A stretch of DNA of 64,000 nt, from assembly GCA_963814355.1 (NCBI GenBank), contig CAWFCZ010000015.1:1-64000 (forward strand), read 5' to 3'. Numbering within the stretch: position 1 is the stretch's first letter; every line of letters begins with the position of its first letter. The notes beneath the pieces are model-generated. The model saw nothing but the letters and a program-made list of their open reading frames with translations. It did no database searches and was not told where the DNA came from. A program made the translations under genes and the position numbers. The DNA comes from JADGOV01 sp963814355. GTDB lineage: Bacteria > Actinomycetota > Actinomycetes > JADGOV01. Of this stretch, positions 10,135 to 18,969 are shown piece by piece.

Positions 10135-10207
10135 TGCGCCGCCAGGGACTCGAACCCCGAACCCGCGGATTAAGAGTCCGCTGCTCTGCCAGTTGAGCTA
10201 GCGGCGC
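10135..10207 (-). tRNA. tRNA-Lys(CTT)
   Basis: A complete cloverleaf on the minus strand. The acceptor arm GCGCCGC pairs perfectly with GCGGCGC, the anticodon loop is CTCTTAA (anticodon CTT), and the T arm has GGTTCGAGTCC. The discriminator is A and CCA is not encoded. The 3' end faces the defence operon, the usual orientation for integrative elements that use a tRNA 3' end as attachment site. Confidence 0.97.
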
Positions 10208-10320
10208 GTCGAGTCGACTTTAGCAGCCGATCGCTGCCGGCCCCGACGACCCGACCGCCGGGCAGCGCCGGAGGAGGCCAGCCGAGGAGCCACGTGATCG
10301 CCCGACTAAACTCCCCTGGC

Positions 10321-10563
10321 ATGACGGTCCAAGACACGCTGAACCAGGCAGACGCCCAAGAGATCAAGACCTGGGTAGGGCAGATCCTGCGTCCCAACAT
10401 CGTGAACTTCTCGGGTCTGGAACGCTTCGAAGTCGATGGGCAGACGATCACCTGCCATGCGTACTTCGGACCGTGGGAGCCCGAGCCCTCGGCCGAGCAG
10501 CTTGCCGAGGCGGTCAAACTCTTTGAGTCCGAACACCCCGGCTACCGGCTCAACCTGACCTGA
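10321..10563 (+). CDS. Small conserved-looking protein of unknown function
   Basis: An 80-residue acidic protein with no motif I recognise. It has no signal peptide or membrane segment. I prefer ATG 10321 because a TAAACT hexamer (10307-10312) lies 8 nt before it, the leaderless pattern seen repeatedly in this window. GTG 10294, nine codons upstream, has a GAGGAG ribosome site 4 nt before it and is a real alternative. The gene sits between tRNA-Lys and tRNA-His on the opposite strand, so it is monocistronic. Confidence 0.65.
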   Translation: MTVQDTLNQADAQEIKTWVGQILRPNIVNFSGLERFEVDGQTITCHAYFGPWEPEPSAEQLAEAVKLFESEHPGYRLNLT

Positions 10564-10591
10564 AACCGACCCCGAGACCCACAGGTCGTGT

Positions 10592-10668
10592 TGGGGTGAG
10601 CGATGGGACTCGAACCCACGACCCTCGGGACCACAACCCGATGCTCTACCAGCTGAGCTACGCCCACC
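10592..10668 (-). tRNA. tRNA-His(GTG)
   Basis: Minus-strand cloverleaf with acceptor GTGGGCG pairing with CGCTCAC (one G-U pair), anticodon GTG, and T arm GGGTTCGAGTCCC. The DNA encodes the histidine-specific extra G at position -1 (base 10668) opposite discriminator C (10595), and a 3' CCA (10594-10592). Confidence 0.97.
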
Positions 10669-10699
10669 AACGGCCGGTGCGACCGGCCACGGGTGAAGT

Positions 10700-11338
10700 C
10701 TAGTCAGTCGCCGCCTGGTCCGGTACCACGGCGGAGGGCACCGAAACCGGCCTCGTACCGGCGGCGGCCCGGGCGGTCATAGAATTAGGCCCGGGTTCCG
10801 GGACGAACAACGTCGACCGGTAGTAGCGCAGCTCGGCCACGCTGTCCACGATGTCGGCCAGCGCCCGGTGGCCGCCGGTCTTCGTCGGTGCGGCGTAGTA
10901 GACCCTCGGGTACCACCGTCGGCAGAGTTCCTTGATGCTGGAGACGTCGACCACCCGGTAGTGCAGGTGGTCGTCGAGTTCGGGCATGTCGCGGGCTAGG
11001 AAGGCGCGGTCGGTGCCGATCGAGTTGCCGCATAGCGGCGCTGTTCGGCGCTCCGGGACGTGCCGGCGTACGTAGGCCAGGACCTGCTCGGTCGCCTCGG
11101 CCAGCGTGGTGGTGGTCGACTCCAGGGCGGCGAGCAGGCCGGAGGCGCTGTGCATGTCCCGGACCACCGGAAGCATCTGCGCCAGGGCGTCAGCGGGGGG
11201 CGCGATGAGGATGTCGAACCCGTCGTCGACCACCTCCAGGTCTGAGTCGGTGACCAGTACCGCGACCTCGACCAGCGCGTCCCGAGTCAGGTCGAGGCCG
11301 GTCATCTCGCAGTCGATCCACACCAGCAGGTCGTTCAC
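10700..11338 (-). CDS. orn: Oligoribonuclease, DEDDh family
   Basis: A 212-residue 3'-5' exonuclease that removes very short RNAs and pGpG to mononucleotides in the cytoplasm. The first acidic pair is in WIDCEMTGLD. Later come a conserved VVDVSSIKEL segment and the H/D of the last motif in GHRALADI, giving the DEDDh set. Length is slightly above the roughly 180-200 usual, from an extra C-terminal tail after the RYYRSTLF segment. The start is GTG 11338, because TACGAT (11350-11345) lies 6 nt before it, a leaderless arrangement, and VNDLLVWIDCE is where the family begins. The frame continues upstream over the antisense of the neighbouring stress-protein gene; that part is a shadow. Its substrate pGpG links it functionally to the GGDEF protein encoded at 34912. 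Confidence 0.93.
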   Translation of the reverse strand: MNDLLVWIDCEMTGLDLTRDALVEVAVLVTDSDLEVVDDGFDILIAPPADALAQMLPVVRDMHSASGLLAALESTTTTLAEATEQVLAYVRRHVPERRTAPLCGNSIGTDRAFLARDMPELDDHLHYRVVDVSSIKELCRRWYPRVYYAAPTKTGGHRALADIVDSVAELRYYRSTLFVPEPGPNSMTARAAAGTRPVSVPSAVVPDQAATD

Positions 11339-11447
11339 GAGATCATCGTAGGCCCGCGGGTCCTTCGTCCTGACCTCCCGCAGCAGGTATGCCCTCGCGC
11401 GGGGCGCCCTTCTGGGCGTGTGCTGGAGGGGCGTACGGAGGTGCAGC

Positions 11448-11966
11448 ATGGCCCGGATCGTCGTCGGTTTCGATGGGTCGGACAGTGCCCGGCAGACCAT
11501 TGCCTGGGCGCTGGAGGAGGCTGAGATCCACGGCTGGGAATTGCACGTGATCACGGTCTTGGAGCAGCAGCCGGTGCCGTCGACGTGGGGCGCACCGGCG
11601 TACCTCCCGGTGACCTCGGAAGATCTGGACACATTGAAGACCAACGCGCAGCGGGCCGTGGACAGCATCGTCGAGGCCCGGCACCGACCACCGGCGGTGG
11701 CGGTCACCATCAAGACGGCCACGGGACAGCCGGCCGCCGTGCTGATCCGCGAATCGGAGACCGCCGAACATCTGGTGGTCGGCTGCCGGGGGATGGGCGG
11801 CTTCGGACGGCTGCTGCTCGGCTCGGTCAGCAATCAGGTCGTGCACCACGCGATCTGTCCCGTGACGGTCCTTCACCATGAACGCCGGCCGGGGAGCGTT
11901 CATGGTGAAGTGATCGAGGCCTCCGCCCGCCCGGCCGGCGGGCAGACTGGTGCTGAGCGCCCGTAG
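11448..11966 (+). CDS. Universal stress protein (UspA family)
   Basis: A single-domain Usp protein of 172 residues with the start ATG 11448 behind CGGAGGTG. The N-terminal strand is ARIVVGFDGSDSAR. The nucleotide-binding signature GCRGMGGFGRLLLGSVS is followed by the last strand CPVTVLHH, so it is probably of the ATP-binding type. The fold ends near residue 145, but the frame runs on for about 25 residues through a perfect inverted repeat (11871-11910) and stops inside the tRNA-Arg gene, whose conserved TAG supplies the stop codon. That tail is probably accidental, and an earlier stop may have been lost. Usp proteins respond to stress or hypoxia; no partner gene is visible. Confidence 0.88.
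   Translation: MARIVVGFDGSDSARQTIAWALEEAEIHGWELHVITVLEQQPVPSTWGAPAYLPVTSEDLDTLKTNAQRAVDSIVEARHRPPAVAVTIKTATGQPAAVLIRESETAEHLVVGCRGMGGFGRLLLGSVSNQVVHHAICPVTVLHHERRPGSVHGEVIEASARPAGGQTGAERP
11871..11910. repeat. Perfect 14-bp inverted repeat, hairpin candidate
   Basis: CTTCACCATGAACG (11871-11884) and its exact reverse complement (11897-11910) flank a 12-nt GC-rich loop. It lies at the 3' end of the Usp coding region just before tRNA-Arg. No T-tract follows, so it could be an I-shaped terminator, an operator or an RNA-processing hairpin ahead of the tRNA. Confidence 0.8.
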
Positions 11967-12030
11967 CTCAGGCGGATAGAGCGGCGGTCTTCTAAACCGC
12001 GGGTCGCAGGTTCGAATCCTGCCGGGCGCG
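11957..12030 (+). tRNA. tRNA-Arg(TCT)
   Basis: Plus-strand cloverleaf with acceptor GCGCCCG pairing with CGGGCGC, anticodon loop CTTCTAA (TCT), T arm AGGTTCGAATCCT and discriminator G. CCA is not encoded. The 5' end overlaps the last codons of the Usp reading frame. Confidence 0.96.
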
Positions 12031-12377
12031 CTCCACGACCACTTGATCGCTTTTCCGACCGCAGACTCCGAGCACGGCGTGAGCAGCGGCCGGCGTGTCT
12101 CTTGCCGCCGCGCCAGGCCCTGTCCCGCGCAGCCGCCCAGGACGAGCGCATCGCGGCGAGCCCGTCCGGGTCGCCGCGTTCCAGCACCCGCCACGCCGTC
12201 GCCCTGTGGCGACCAGGCCGAACGGTCGCTGCTGATGATGCCGCCAACACCGCCAGATCTCGGCTGCACCCACCTCCGGACGCGATCATCACCGCCAGAT
12301 CGGACAACACCCGTCCGTCACGCTCAAATGAAGTCCGTCACGCTCAAATGAAGATGCGCCGGATAAGGTAAGCCGCC
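12031..12377. other. Non-coding stretch before the membrane-protein gene
   Basis: I see no credible gene in this 347-bp stretch. It contains a perfect tandem duplication at 12313-12352 and a TAAGGT hexamer at 12364-12369, 8 nt before the next start codon. Minus-strand reading frames here translate the antisense of tRNA-Arg. Confidence 0.6.
12313..12352. repeat. 20-bp perfect tandem duplication
   Basis: GTCCGTCACGCTCAAATGAA occurs twice head to tail (12313-12332 and 12333-12352). It ends 11 bp before the presumed -10 hexamer of the downstream gene, so it could be a two-site operator. A chance duplication is equally possible. Confidence 0.85.
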
Positions 12378-13235
12378 GTGGCGACGATCTCGGCATCGGG
12401 TGCGGAGGGCCCTGCGGTCGTCGAGCTCATGTGGGCCGAGTGGCGCGGCCTGGTGCCCGCGGGTGTGGTGCTGACGTGGATCCTATCCGTCCTCGGTGTC
12501 GACAGCGTTGTCGATCTGACCGGCCAGCGCCTGCTTGGACTGTTCACCTGGGTTCTGCTCTTGGCCCTGCTGAGCCGAGAGTCGACTGGCACCCGCGTGC
12601 AGGTCGCGGTGGTCCTCGTCTTCGCGACACTGGTCGAGTACTGCTTTGCCGCTTGGCTCGGCGTGTATGTCTACCGCCTGCACAACGTCCCCGCCTTCGT
12701 TCCACCGGCACACGGACTGGTCTACCTCGCCGCCCTCTGCATCGGCCGTTCGGCGCTATTGAACCGTGTGAGCCGCCCGCTCGTCGCCGGCACCGTCCTG
12801 ATCGGCGGGGTCTGGTCGCTGTGGGGCGTCACGCTGGCTCCACGGCGTGACGTGCTCGGCTTGTTCTGGTTTGGGTGCTTACTCGTTTTCCTGGCGCGGA
12901 GCCGACAACCGGTGGTCTTCGTCGGTGCATTCTTGGTCGTTTCGATGATCGAGGTCGTCGGCACCGCGCTGGGCACGTGGACCTGGTCGGTAGTCGACCC
13001 GATCATGGGCTGGGTGAATATCGGTAACCCGCCGAGCGGTGCCGCGGGCGGCTACGGGTGGTTCGATGCCGCGGCCCTCATATTGTCTCCTGTCATCCTG
13101 CGGTTGCTCGGGTGTCTTCCGCAACCGGCCGGCGTGGACAGCCCGGCGCCGATGCAGTCTCTTGCCGTCCAGAGGACCGAAGGACAGGACTGCGATTCTT
13201 GCGATTCGGTCGCGACGTGGACCGACAACCCGTAG
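12378..13235 (+). CDS. Polytopic membrane protein of unknown function
   Basis: A 285-residue protein with about seven or eight hydrophobic segments, for example GLVPAGVVLTWILSVLGV, LLGLFTWVLLLALLS and VVFVGAFLVVSMIEVVGTAL. It has conserved-looking polar loops YRLHNVPAFVPPAHG and GNPPSGAAGGYGWFD, whose Pro/Gly/His pattern suggests a functional site at the membrane surface. A hydrophilic tail of about 40 residues ends the protein. The start is GTG 12378, 8 nt after TAAGGT. I do not recognise the family and assign no function. It stands alone between tRNA-Arg and a small hypothetical gene. Confidence 0.75.
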   Translation: MATISASGAEGPAVVELMWAEWRGLVPAGVVLTWILSVLGVDSVVDLTGQRLLGLFTWVLLLALLSRESTGTRVQVAVVLVFATLVEYCFAAWLGVYVYRLHNVPAFVPPAHGLVYLAALCIGRSALLNRVSRPLVAGTVLIGGVWSLWGVTLAPRRDVLGLFWFGCLLVFLARSRQPVVFVGAFLVVSMIEVVGTALGTWTWSVVDPIMGWVNIGNPPSGAAGGYGWFDAAALILSPVILRLLGCLPQPAGVDSPAPMQSLAVQRTEGQDCDSCDSVATWTDNP

Positions 13236-13478
13236 CGCATAGAGACCGTACTGACAGTCGGGTCCGGCGTCGGAATAGCGCGGAGCTTGAAGATGGCCTC
13301 GACCAGTCGATTCTCCAGCGGGCGCCGGTGAGGTCCATGCCGTCCTAACGAGGCACCGCGGTATCCAGGCTTTGGGAATTGAGGTCTGGTGCTCGCTTGC
13401 GGCCGTATGGGGCCACAGCGCCCCGGTCTTGGAGCAGTAGGCTCCCCACAGTTGTCTCTCAGAGCAACGGAGGTTGCC
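13236..13478. other. Intergenic region, nothing identified
   Basis: The 243 bp after the membrane-protein gene hold no gene I can support. The only clear signal is the GGAGG ribosome site just before ATG 13479. Confidence 0.45.
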
Positions 13479-13778
13479 ATGCCGGTTATCGCACATGTCC
13501 TCCTGCCCGACGTAACCAAGGAGCAGTACGACGATGTCCGGGCGGCCGTGAACTGGCTCAACGAGCATCCCAACGGCGGCCTTTCCCACGTCACCTGGTG
13601 GGAGGGCGGGGACTGCCACAACATCGATTCCTGGGAGAGCGAGGAGGCATTCCAGGTGTTCGGTGAAACGCGGCTCGGGCCGGCCATGGCGAAGGTCGGC
13701 GTCGACGTCGAACCGGTGGTGACTTTCCACCAGGCACACGAGGTGTTCCTGCCGAAGGCTGTGACGATCACGGTATAG
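13479..13778 (+). CDS. Small protein of unknown function, possible dimeric alpha/beta-barrel fold
   Basis: A 99-residue protein starting at ATG 13479, with GGAGG 5 nt upstream. The layout is a short strand (MPVIAHVLLPDVTKEQY), a helix, a WWEGGDCHNIDSWES loop, a helix, and a final VVTFHQAHEVF strand. This resembles small ferredoxin-like dimeric barrel proteins of the antibiotic-biosynthesis-monooxygenase type. The resemblance is structural guesswork; no catalytic residues are recognisable. The downstream neighbours are the decayed arsenic genes on the other strand. Confidence 0.75.
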   Translation: MPVIAHVLLPDVTKEQYDDVRAAVNWLNEHPNGGLSHVTWWEGGDCHNIDSWESEEAFQVFGETRLGPAMAKVGVDVEPVVTFHQAHEVFLPKAVTITV

Positions 13779-13789
13779 GAGGGATGGGC

Positions 13790-13988
13790 AGGCCGTCGCC
13801 ACCCAGCGTTGGCGGGAGAACCGGCGGCGTGCCCGACCGCTCCTCACTCGCCGGCTGCCGCCGAATGACGCCGAGATCAGTTGACTCCCAGTGGGCGGCA
13901 AGAGTCTCCGGTACGCAGCGTGGCGCAGCCGCGTGGCCCGTCGTCCGGCGTTGTGGACGCACTCGAACAGCACCTCGGGAACGGTCAC
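13790..13988 (-). pseudogene. arsC: Remnant of low-molecular-weight arsenate reductase
   Basis: The minus-strand frame opens with GTG 13988 and reads VTVPEVLFECVHNAGR. It contains CVHNAGR, the CX5R phosphatase loop of thioredoxin/mycothiol-dependent ArsC enzymes, at the correct distance from the N-terminus. Immediately afterwards the sequence no longer resembles the family, and the roughly 115 further residues are absent or scrambled. The start overlaps the stop of the aquaporin remnant (GTGA), as in an intact ars operon. The gene cannot make a working reductase. The left boundary is approximate. Confidence 0.7.
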
Positions 13989-14515
13989 TTTGCTGCCTTC
14001 ATCGGGTCGCGCTCGGGCGGCATCACGATCTGGTCGGCGATCGCGCCCGCGTTGGGGTACAACGCTGCGACGAGGCCGAGGCCGAGCACGCCACCGATCA
14101 ACTCGGCGGCAACGAACCCGGCCAGGGAGCCGTGGGCGACGCCGGCGAACGTGTCGCTTAAGGTACGGCCGATTGCGACGGCGGGGTTGGCGAAAGGCCG
14201 TCGACGGGGTAAACCACTATGCCGCGCCGATGTACGCGCCGACCGCCCAAGGCGTCTGTCCGGATCGTCCGGATCGGGCCAGCGACACGATCACCAGCAC
14301 GAGGCCGGCGGTGGCGACGACTTCTCCCAGCCACAGCTGCGTGCCGCTGCGGGTGTGGGTGACCAGGCCCGGCCGAGCAACCAGTCCGCCGACCGCGTTC
14401 AGCGCGTCGCGGCGCGCCCGGTACCAGACCCAGGTGCCGCGTCGTTCACAGTCGACCAGCCCGGCGTCGCGGAGCCACCCTGAGGTGATGGCAGATTGTC
14501 GGCTGCGATACTCGC
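13985..14515 (-). pseudogene. Fused remnants of an ArsR regulator and an aquaporin-type arsenite channel
   Basis: On the minus strand, pieces of two genes are joined. First come fragments of an ArsR helix-turn-helix: QPTICHHLRV (about 14502-14476), then in another frame LRDAGLVDCERRGTWVWYR. Without a boundary this continues into the second half of a MIP channel: GEVVATAGLVLVIVSLARSG, then VGAYIGAA. A TAG at 14219-14217 replaces the expected Tyr. A frameshift near 14195 then leads into FANPAVAIGRTLSDTFAG, with the second NPA box, and a normal end at 13985. The first half of the channel is deleted. Together with the arsC remnant this is a dead arsenic-resistance cassette. Confidence 0.75.
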
Positions 14516-14876
14516 CCGGCGCGCGCCCCACCTCGATGCCGCGATCGACTTCCACCGCACCCCCTTCGTCGCCGAGCCGGCGAAAATGTCGGCCCGGGTA
14601 GGCGAACCTCGCCGTGACAGCCAGCCCGGAAGCCCGTGCTCCTGCAGGGAACCCCCGGGGAGGCGGCCCGGCTGGACCACGACTTGGCACGCTCAGCCGT
14701 CCGCGGGGACCGCATGTGCTGCACCACAGCGGACGCCGGGAACCCGTTCTGCTGTTGATCGACGCCGATGAAGGAATGCGGTAGCCGGGACGCGGCCGAC
14801 GATTGGCCAGGATCATGGTCAAGCCCGCATGCTGGAGGCAGCAGACTCCTCCGGCGAAAGCGTTGGCCCCTTCCCC
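14516..14876. other. Stretch between the ars remnants and ettA
   Basis: I see no intact gene in these 361 bp. Minus-strand frames may contain further degraded ars-cassette sequence (for example a VVQHMRSPRTAERAK stretch), but I could not match it to a family. The ettA promoter should lie in the right part. Confidence 0.4.
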
Positions 14877-16562
<1,686 letters not shown>

Positions 16563-16769
16563 TCCGACCCGACGATGTGCCGAGCCTGACCGGCGGGAGC
16601 GGGGCGGGCATCTGCCGCTGCGGGCAGTCGAGCCGGCCGGGGCCTCAAAGGCGTGGCGTACTCCGCCGCCGGACCACTAGGCTCCGGTCCGCGGCGTGGT
16701 CAGTGCCGCAGCTGGTTCATCGGGTTGGTCCGAGGTCTGCGACCCGGCGGAGGAGAACGGGACGTCATC

Positions 16770-17999
16770 GTGGCCCACGCCGCACCGACCATCGTGGCCA
16801 ATCCGCAGGTCGATGCGCTGCTGCACGCCCTGGTCACCGCGGACGGCCGCGAGGACCCGTACCCCACCTACGCCCAGCTCCGTAGCCTTGCCCCGCTGGC
16901 GAAGGCGCCGGACGGTGTGCTGGTGCTCACCCGGTACGCCGATTGCGACGCGCTGCTGCGGCACCCGAGGTGCGGGCGCGCCGATCCGGACGCGCTGTTC
17001 GTGGCCATGGGACTGCCGAACTGGCGGGACCACATCGGTCTCCGGCAGTTCTCCACGAGCTTGCTCAACATCAACCCGCCGGACCACACCCGGATCCGTC
17101 GGCTGGTCGGCGGAGTGTTCACCCCGCGTCGGGTTGCCGGACTGCGCCCGGCGATCACTGCCCTCACCGAGCGGCTGCTGTCGGCAATCTCCGGAACCGT
17201 CGACTTCATCGACGCGTTCGCGTTCCCGCTGCCGGTAGCGGTGATCGGCGAACTGCTGGGCATCCCCGCCGCCGACCGCCCGCCTTTCCAGAGCCTGGTC
17301 CGGGACTGGACGCTGCTGCTGGATGTCTACGACGCCGACGTACTGGCCCGGGCCGACGCGGCAGCCGGGCAGATTCGCGACTACCTTGCTGACCTGGCCG
17401 GCCAGCGCCGGCGGCGACCGGAATCCGACCTGATGACGGCGATGGTGCAGGCGGAGTCCGACGGTGAGCGGTTGACCGAGGATGAGCTGCTCACCACCGC
17501 CGCGCTGCTCTTCGCTGCCGGCTTCGAAACAACCACGCACCTGCTGGGCAACGCGTTGGTCGCGCTGCTGAGCCACCCCGACCAGCTGGATCTGCTGCGG
17601 CGCAGCCCGGCCCTCGCCCCGGGTGCAGTGCGGGAGTTGCTGCGGTTCGACAGCCCTGTGCAGATCACCGGCCGCACGGTGCTGAGCGACACCGAGGTGA
17701 GCGGCATACCTGTGGCCGCCGGGCAACGGGTGGTGGCGTATCTGGGCTCGGCGAACCGGGACCCGCAACGTTTCGCGGATCCGGACCGGCTCGATCTGGC
17801 CCGGGTGGACAATGCGCCGCTGTCATTTGGCGGAGGACTTCACTACTGTCTCGGGGCGGCGCTGGCTCGGCTGGAGGCCGAGATCGCTCTTCCCGCCCTC
17901 CTCGAACGCTTTCCGCGTATCGCCCTCGCCGGCCCGCCGCAACGTCGGGACAGCCTCACGCTGCGGGGTTACCTCGCACTGCCGGTGTCCTTGGGCTGA
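16770..17999 (+). CDS. Cytochrome P450
   Basis: A soluble bacterial class I P450 of 409 residues. The I-helix oxygen-binding motif is AAGFETTTHLLG, the K-helix ExxR is ELLRF, and the haem-ligand loop is FGGGLHYCLG with the Cys about 50 residues from the end. GTG 16770 is the chosen start, with GGAGGAG about 14 nt upstream, rather long spacing; an in-frame start at 16653 adds unlikely residues. No ferredoxin, ferredoxin reductase or biosynthetic gene is adjacent, so redox partners are encoded elsewhere and the substrate cannot be guessed. Overall it resembles the CYP107/CYP105-like actinobacterial group, but I do not assign a family number. Confidence 0.93.
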   Translation: MAHAAPTIVANPQVDALLHALVTADGREDPYPTYAQLRSLAPLAKAPDGVLVLTRYADCDALLRHPRCGRADPDALFVAMGLPNWRDHIGLRQFSTSLLNINPPDHTRIRRLVGGVFTPRRVAGLRPAITALTERLLSAISGTVDFIDAFAFPLPVAVIGELLGIPAADRPPFQSLVRDWTLLLDVYDADVLARADAAAGQIRDYLADLAGQRRRRPESDLMTAMVQAESDGERLTEDELLTTAALLFAAGFETTTHLLGNALVALLSHPDQLDLLRRSPALAPGAVRELLRFDSPVQITGRTVLSDTEVSGIPVAAGQRVVAYLGSANRDPQRFADPDRLDLARVDNAPLSFGGGLHYCLGAALARLEAEIALPALLERFPRIALAGPPQRRDSLTLRGYLALPVSLG

Positions 18000-18030
18000 C
18001 TGCCTGACGTGCCGCGGAGTGCGACGCCGA

Positions 18031-18420
18031 CTACTCCAGGGTGTTGACCAGGGAGTGCGCGGCCGAGGTGAGGTAACTCCACAGCAGGTGCTCCGCCTCG
18101 ACGGGCAGGCCGAGGGAGTCCACCGCGTCCCGCATGTGGGCCAGCCACCGGTCCCGAGCCTGCGGGGTGACCGGGAACGGAGCGTGACGCATCCGCAGCC
18201 GCGGGTGGCCGCGCTGCTCGCTATAGGTGCGGGGCCCACCCCAATACTGCTCCAGGAACATCCGCAGCCGGTCCTGCGCGCCGCTCAGGTCCGGCTCCGG
18301 GTACAACGGCCGCAGGACCGGGTCGTCCGCGACCCCGGCGTAGAACCGGGCCACCAGGGCTTGGAAGGTCTCGTGCCCGCCGACCGCGTCGTAGAAGGTC
18401 ACCTCGGCCACGCGTTCCAT
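18031..18420 (-). CDS. glbO: Group II truncated haemoglobin (GlbO-like)
   Basis: A 129-residue 2-on-2 globin. It contains TFYDAVGGHETF at the N-terminus, the FYAGVADDPVLRPLYPE segment, the group II signature YWGGPRTYSEQRGHPRLRMRH with the proximal His in RMRHAPFPV, and the helix G tryptophan in RDRWLAHM. These proteins bind O2 and are linked to respiration and oxidative stress in actinobacteria. It is divergent from the OsmC-type gene across 74 bp, so both may be controlled from the same spacer. Confidence 0.92.
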   Translation of the reverse strand: MERVAEVTFYDAVGGHETFQALVARFYAGVADDPVLRPLYPEPDLSGAQDRLRMFLEQYWGGPRTYSEQRGHPRLRMRHAPFPVTPQARDRWLAHMRDAVDSLGLPVEAEHLLWSYLTSAAHSLVNTLE

Positions 18421-18494
18421 TCTCGCAAAGCGGGCAGGATGGTGCCGCTAAATGGTTACGGGCCCCTCGGCCCGACGAACAACGGAGGTATGGC

Positions 18495-18923
18495 ATGGCA
18501 ACCAAGCGCGTCGCCCGAGCCCACTGGGAGGGCTCGTTGATGGACGGCAAGGGGACGGTGGATTTGGAGTCCTCGGGCCTCGGCACCTTCGACGTCACCT
18601 GGCCCTCGCGCGCCGAGGAGCCGAACGGCCGGACCAGCCCGGAGGAGCTGATCGCCGCGGCGCACTCCGCCTGCTTCAGCATGGCGCTGTCGAACGGCCT
18701 GTCCCAGGCCGGTTCGGCACCCACCGCGCTGGACACCTCGGCCGAGGTCACCTTCCAGCCGGGCAAGGGCATCACCGGGATCGTCCTGACGGTGCGCGGG
18801 AGCGTGCCGGGCATGTCCGAGGCCGACTTCACCGCGGCCGCCGAGGACGCCAAGGCGAACTGCCCGGTGAGCCAGGCGCTCACCGGGACCACGATCACCC
18901 TGGACGCCGCACTGGCCGATTAG
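18495..18923 (+). CDS. OsmC/Ohr-family peroxidase
   Basis: A 142-residue thiol peroxidase of the OsmC type, which reduces organic hydroperoxides. The peroxidatic Cys is in HSACFSMAL and the second Cys in ANCPVSQAL, both in the standard positions. SPEELIAAAH is the typical helix before the first Cys. ATG 18495 is preceded by GGAGG at 6 nt; an out-of-frame ATG at 18490 is not used. Start-to-start pairing with glbO suggests a small oxidative-stress locus. Confidence 0.92.
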   Translation: MATKRVARAHWEGSLMDGKGTVDLESSGLGTFDVTWPSRAEEPNGRTSPEELIAAAHSACFSMALSNGLSQAGSAPTALDTSAEVTFQPGKGITGIVLTVRGSVPGMSEADFTAAAEDAKANCPVSQALTGTTITLDAALAD

Positions 18924-18969
18924 CCCGGGCGGGCCTGCCGGGCCGATCGATGCCGCCCCCGCCGGCCGC

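Noticed and set aside
11339..11833. Upstream extension of orn
   Set aside because: The extra 165 residues are antisense to the Usp gene and unlike oligoribonucleases, and a leaderless promoter precedes GTG 11338.
11900..12310. Minus-strand 136-residue reading frame
   Set aside because: Its end translates the antisense of tRNA-Arg (a GFEPATRGLED-like peptide, a classic annotation artefact) and the rest resembles no protein.
13985..14515. Functional ArsR-aquaporin fusion protein
   Set aside because: A stop codon, a frameshift, loss of the first half of the channel and loss of the ArsR N-terminus exclude a working product.
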